Below, one piece after another: positions 7,507 to 7,809 of a stretch of 7,809 bases of DNA (position 1 is the first letter of the stretch; each line of letters opens with the position of its first letter). The stretch is from JBOFEH01 sp051650265 (lineage in GTDB: Bacteria > Bacillota > Clostridia > Lachnospirales > Cellulosilyticaceae). Both the position numbers and the translations under genes were made by a program. The stretch spans positions 1-7,809 of the forward strand of contig JBOFIR010000273.1 in NCBI GenBank assembly GCA_051650265.1, written 5' to 3'. The notes under the pieces are model-generated. The model did not search any database and was not told where the DNA came from. It was given only the letters and a program-made list of their open reading frames with translations.

Positions 7507-7809
7507 CTTGTCTGTATAAAGTTTAGTTTTAACGTACTCTTCTAAGTTCTCTAACGATTCTTGAGTGATAGCCCATCCCTCTTAAAAATAATCTATGCAC
7601 TGACTTTGGGTAGCACTTAGTTTTATCTTAGAGGTCAAACTGGCACTATAAATACTCAAGTTAATCATCTGATTACTTAATCAAGTGATGATAAAACCTA
7701 GCTTTAAGTAGACATTTTGATTAGGTTGTGATGCTCTTTTTGATAAGTTTGCTTTTATTGCATACTACGCTCCAAGGGTATCATCTCCTAATAATTTTAT
7801 ACAGTCTAT
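7486..7809 (-). pseudogene. Possible decayed gene remnant, unrecognised
   Basis: One minus-strand frame runs 108 codons from the window edge to a TAA at 7488-7486, interrupted only by TAG (7767-7765), TGA (7683-7681) and TAA (7584-7582). Between the stops it reads like protein rather than random AT-rich translation, for example LSKRASQPNQNVYLKLGF and, after the last break, a charged helix-like stretch ITQESLENLEEYVKTKLY ending in a Lys-rich tail. Each stop is one substitution from a sense codon. The other two minus frames hold clearly more stops. The final stop falls in the loop of the terminator at 7467-7506, as at the end of a compact gene. I do not recognise the family, the 5' end is outside the window, and chance is a real alternative. 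Confidence 0.35.
7664..7692. repeat. Nested, mutually exclusive inverted repeats
   Basis: TGATTA-CT-TAATCA (7670-7683) is a palindrome with a two-base centre, flanked by ATCATC (7664-7669) and GATGAT (7687-7692), which extend it after a three-base bulge. TAATCA at 7663-7668 can instead pair with TGATTA at 7670-7675 in a competing arrangement. This could be a protein binding site or a folded RNA; in AT-rich DNA it may also be accidental. Confidence 0.4.

Larger units (their letters stand above)
7364..7809. other. Gene-poor stretch upstream of the GH3 gene
   Basis: No intact gene lies in these 446 bases. From right to left they hold a broken minus-strand reading frame, nested inverted repeats, an intrinsic terminator, and a short promoter and leader for GH3. 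I see no tRNA, no recognisable riboswitch or T-box elements, no insertion sequence ends and no catabolite-responsive element matching the usual consensus. Confidence 0.7.

Noticed and set aside
7507..7809. Riboswitch or T-box leader controlling GH3
   Set aside because: A terminator before the gene made this worth checking, but no T-box specifier or anti-terminator motif and no known riboswitch core is visible, and a promoter candidate lies downstream of the terminator.
1..7809. CRISPR array, tRNA/rRNA genes, insertion sequence or defence system
   Set aside because: No regularly spaced repeats, no cloverleaf or rRNA sequence, no transposase and no defence-type domains were seen. The intact genes are ordinary carbohydrate-active and transport families.

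Overview
The window is AT-rich and densely coding, and every supported gene is on the minus strand. Ribosome binding sites are of the strong AGGAGG/AAGGAG type, intergenic spaces are short, and intrinsic terminators with U-tracts are present. Protein style (a GH3 enzyme of the KHYAVHSGPE...RH type, a GH38 enzyme of the cytosolic MAN2C1 type, a CxPxR sulfatase without a signal peptide) points to a low-GC Firmicute, most likely an anaerobic carbohydrate-degrading clostridium (Lachnospiraceae or Cellulosilyticum-like). That assignment is inference from style; no marker gene is present.

Layout in transcription order, from high to low coordinates. (1) 7364-7809 has no intact gene. It holds a minus-strand frame broken by three stops (possible gene remnant), nested inverted repeats near 7664-7692, an intrinsic terminator at 7467-7506 and a candidate promoter at 7394-7423. 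(2) 5291-7363 encodes a 690-aa GH3 beta-glycosidase of the beta-xylosidase/beta-glucosidase type. (3) 2172-5288 encodes a 1038-aa GH38 alpha-mannosidase, 2 bases after the GH3 stop codon and with its Shine-Dalgarno inside the GH3 3' end. (4) 2119-2164 is a strong intrinsic terminator. (5) 728-2104 encodes a MATE-family efflux transporter whose ribosome binding site lies almost directly after the terminator U-tract. (6) 1-621 is the N-terminal 207 residues of a sulfatase that runs off the left edge.

Functionally, GH3 and GH38 form a tight two-gene unit. Both lack signal peptides, so they probably trim imported oligosaccharides in the cytoplasm, removing a beta-linked sugar (xylose or glucose) and alpha-linked mannose. 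The sulfatase fits the same theme of removing a modification from glycans. No sugar transporter or regulator lies in the window. The MATE transporter may be only a neighbour. I found no clear undescribed system here. The most worthwhile points are the terminator pressed against the MATE ribosome binding site, the broken reading frame upstream, and the mannosidase/xylosidase/sulfatase combination.
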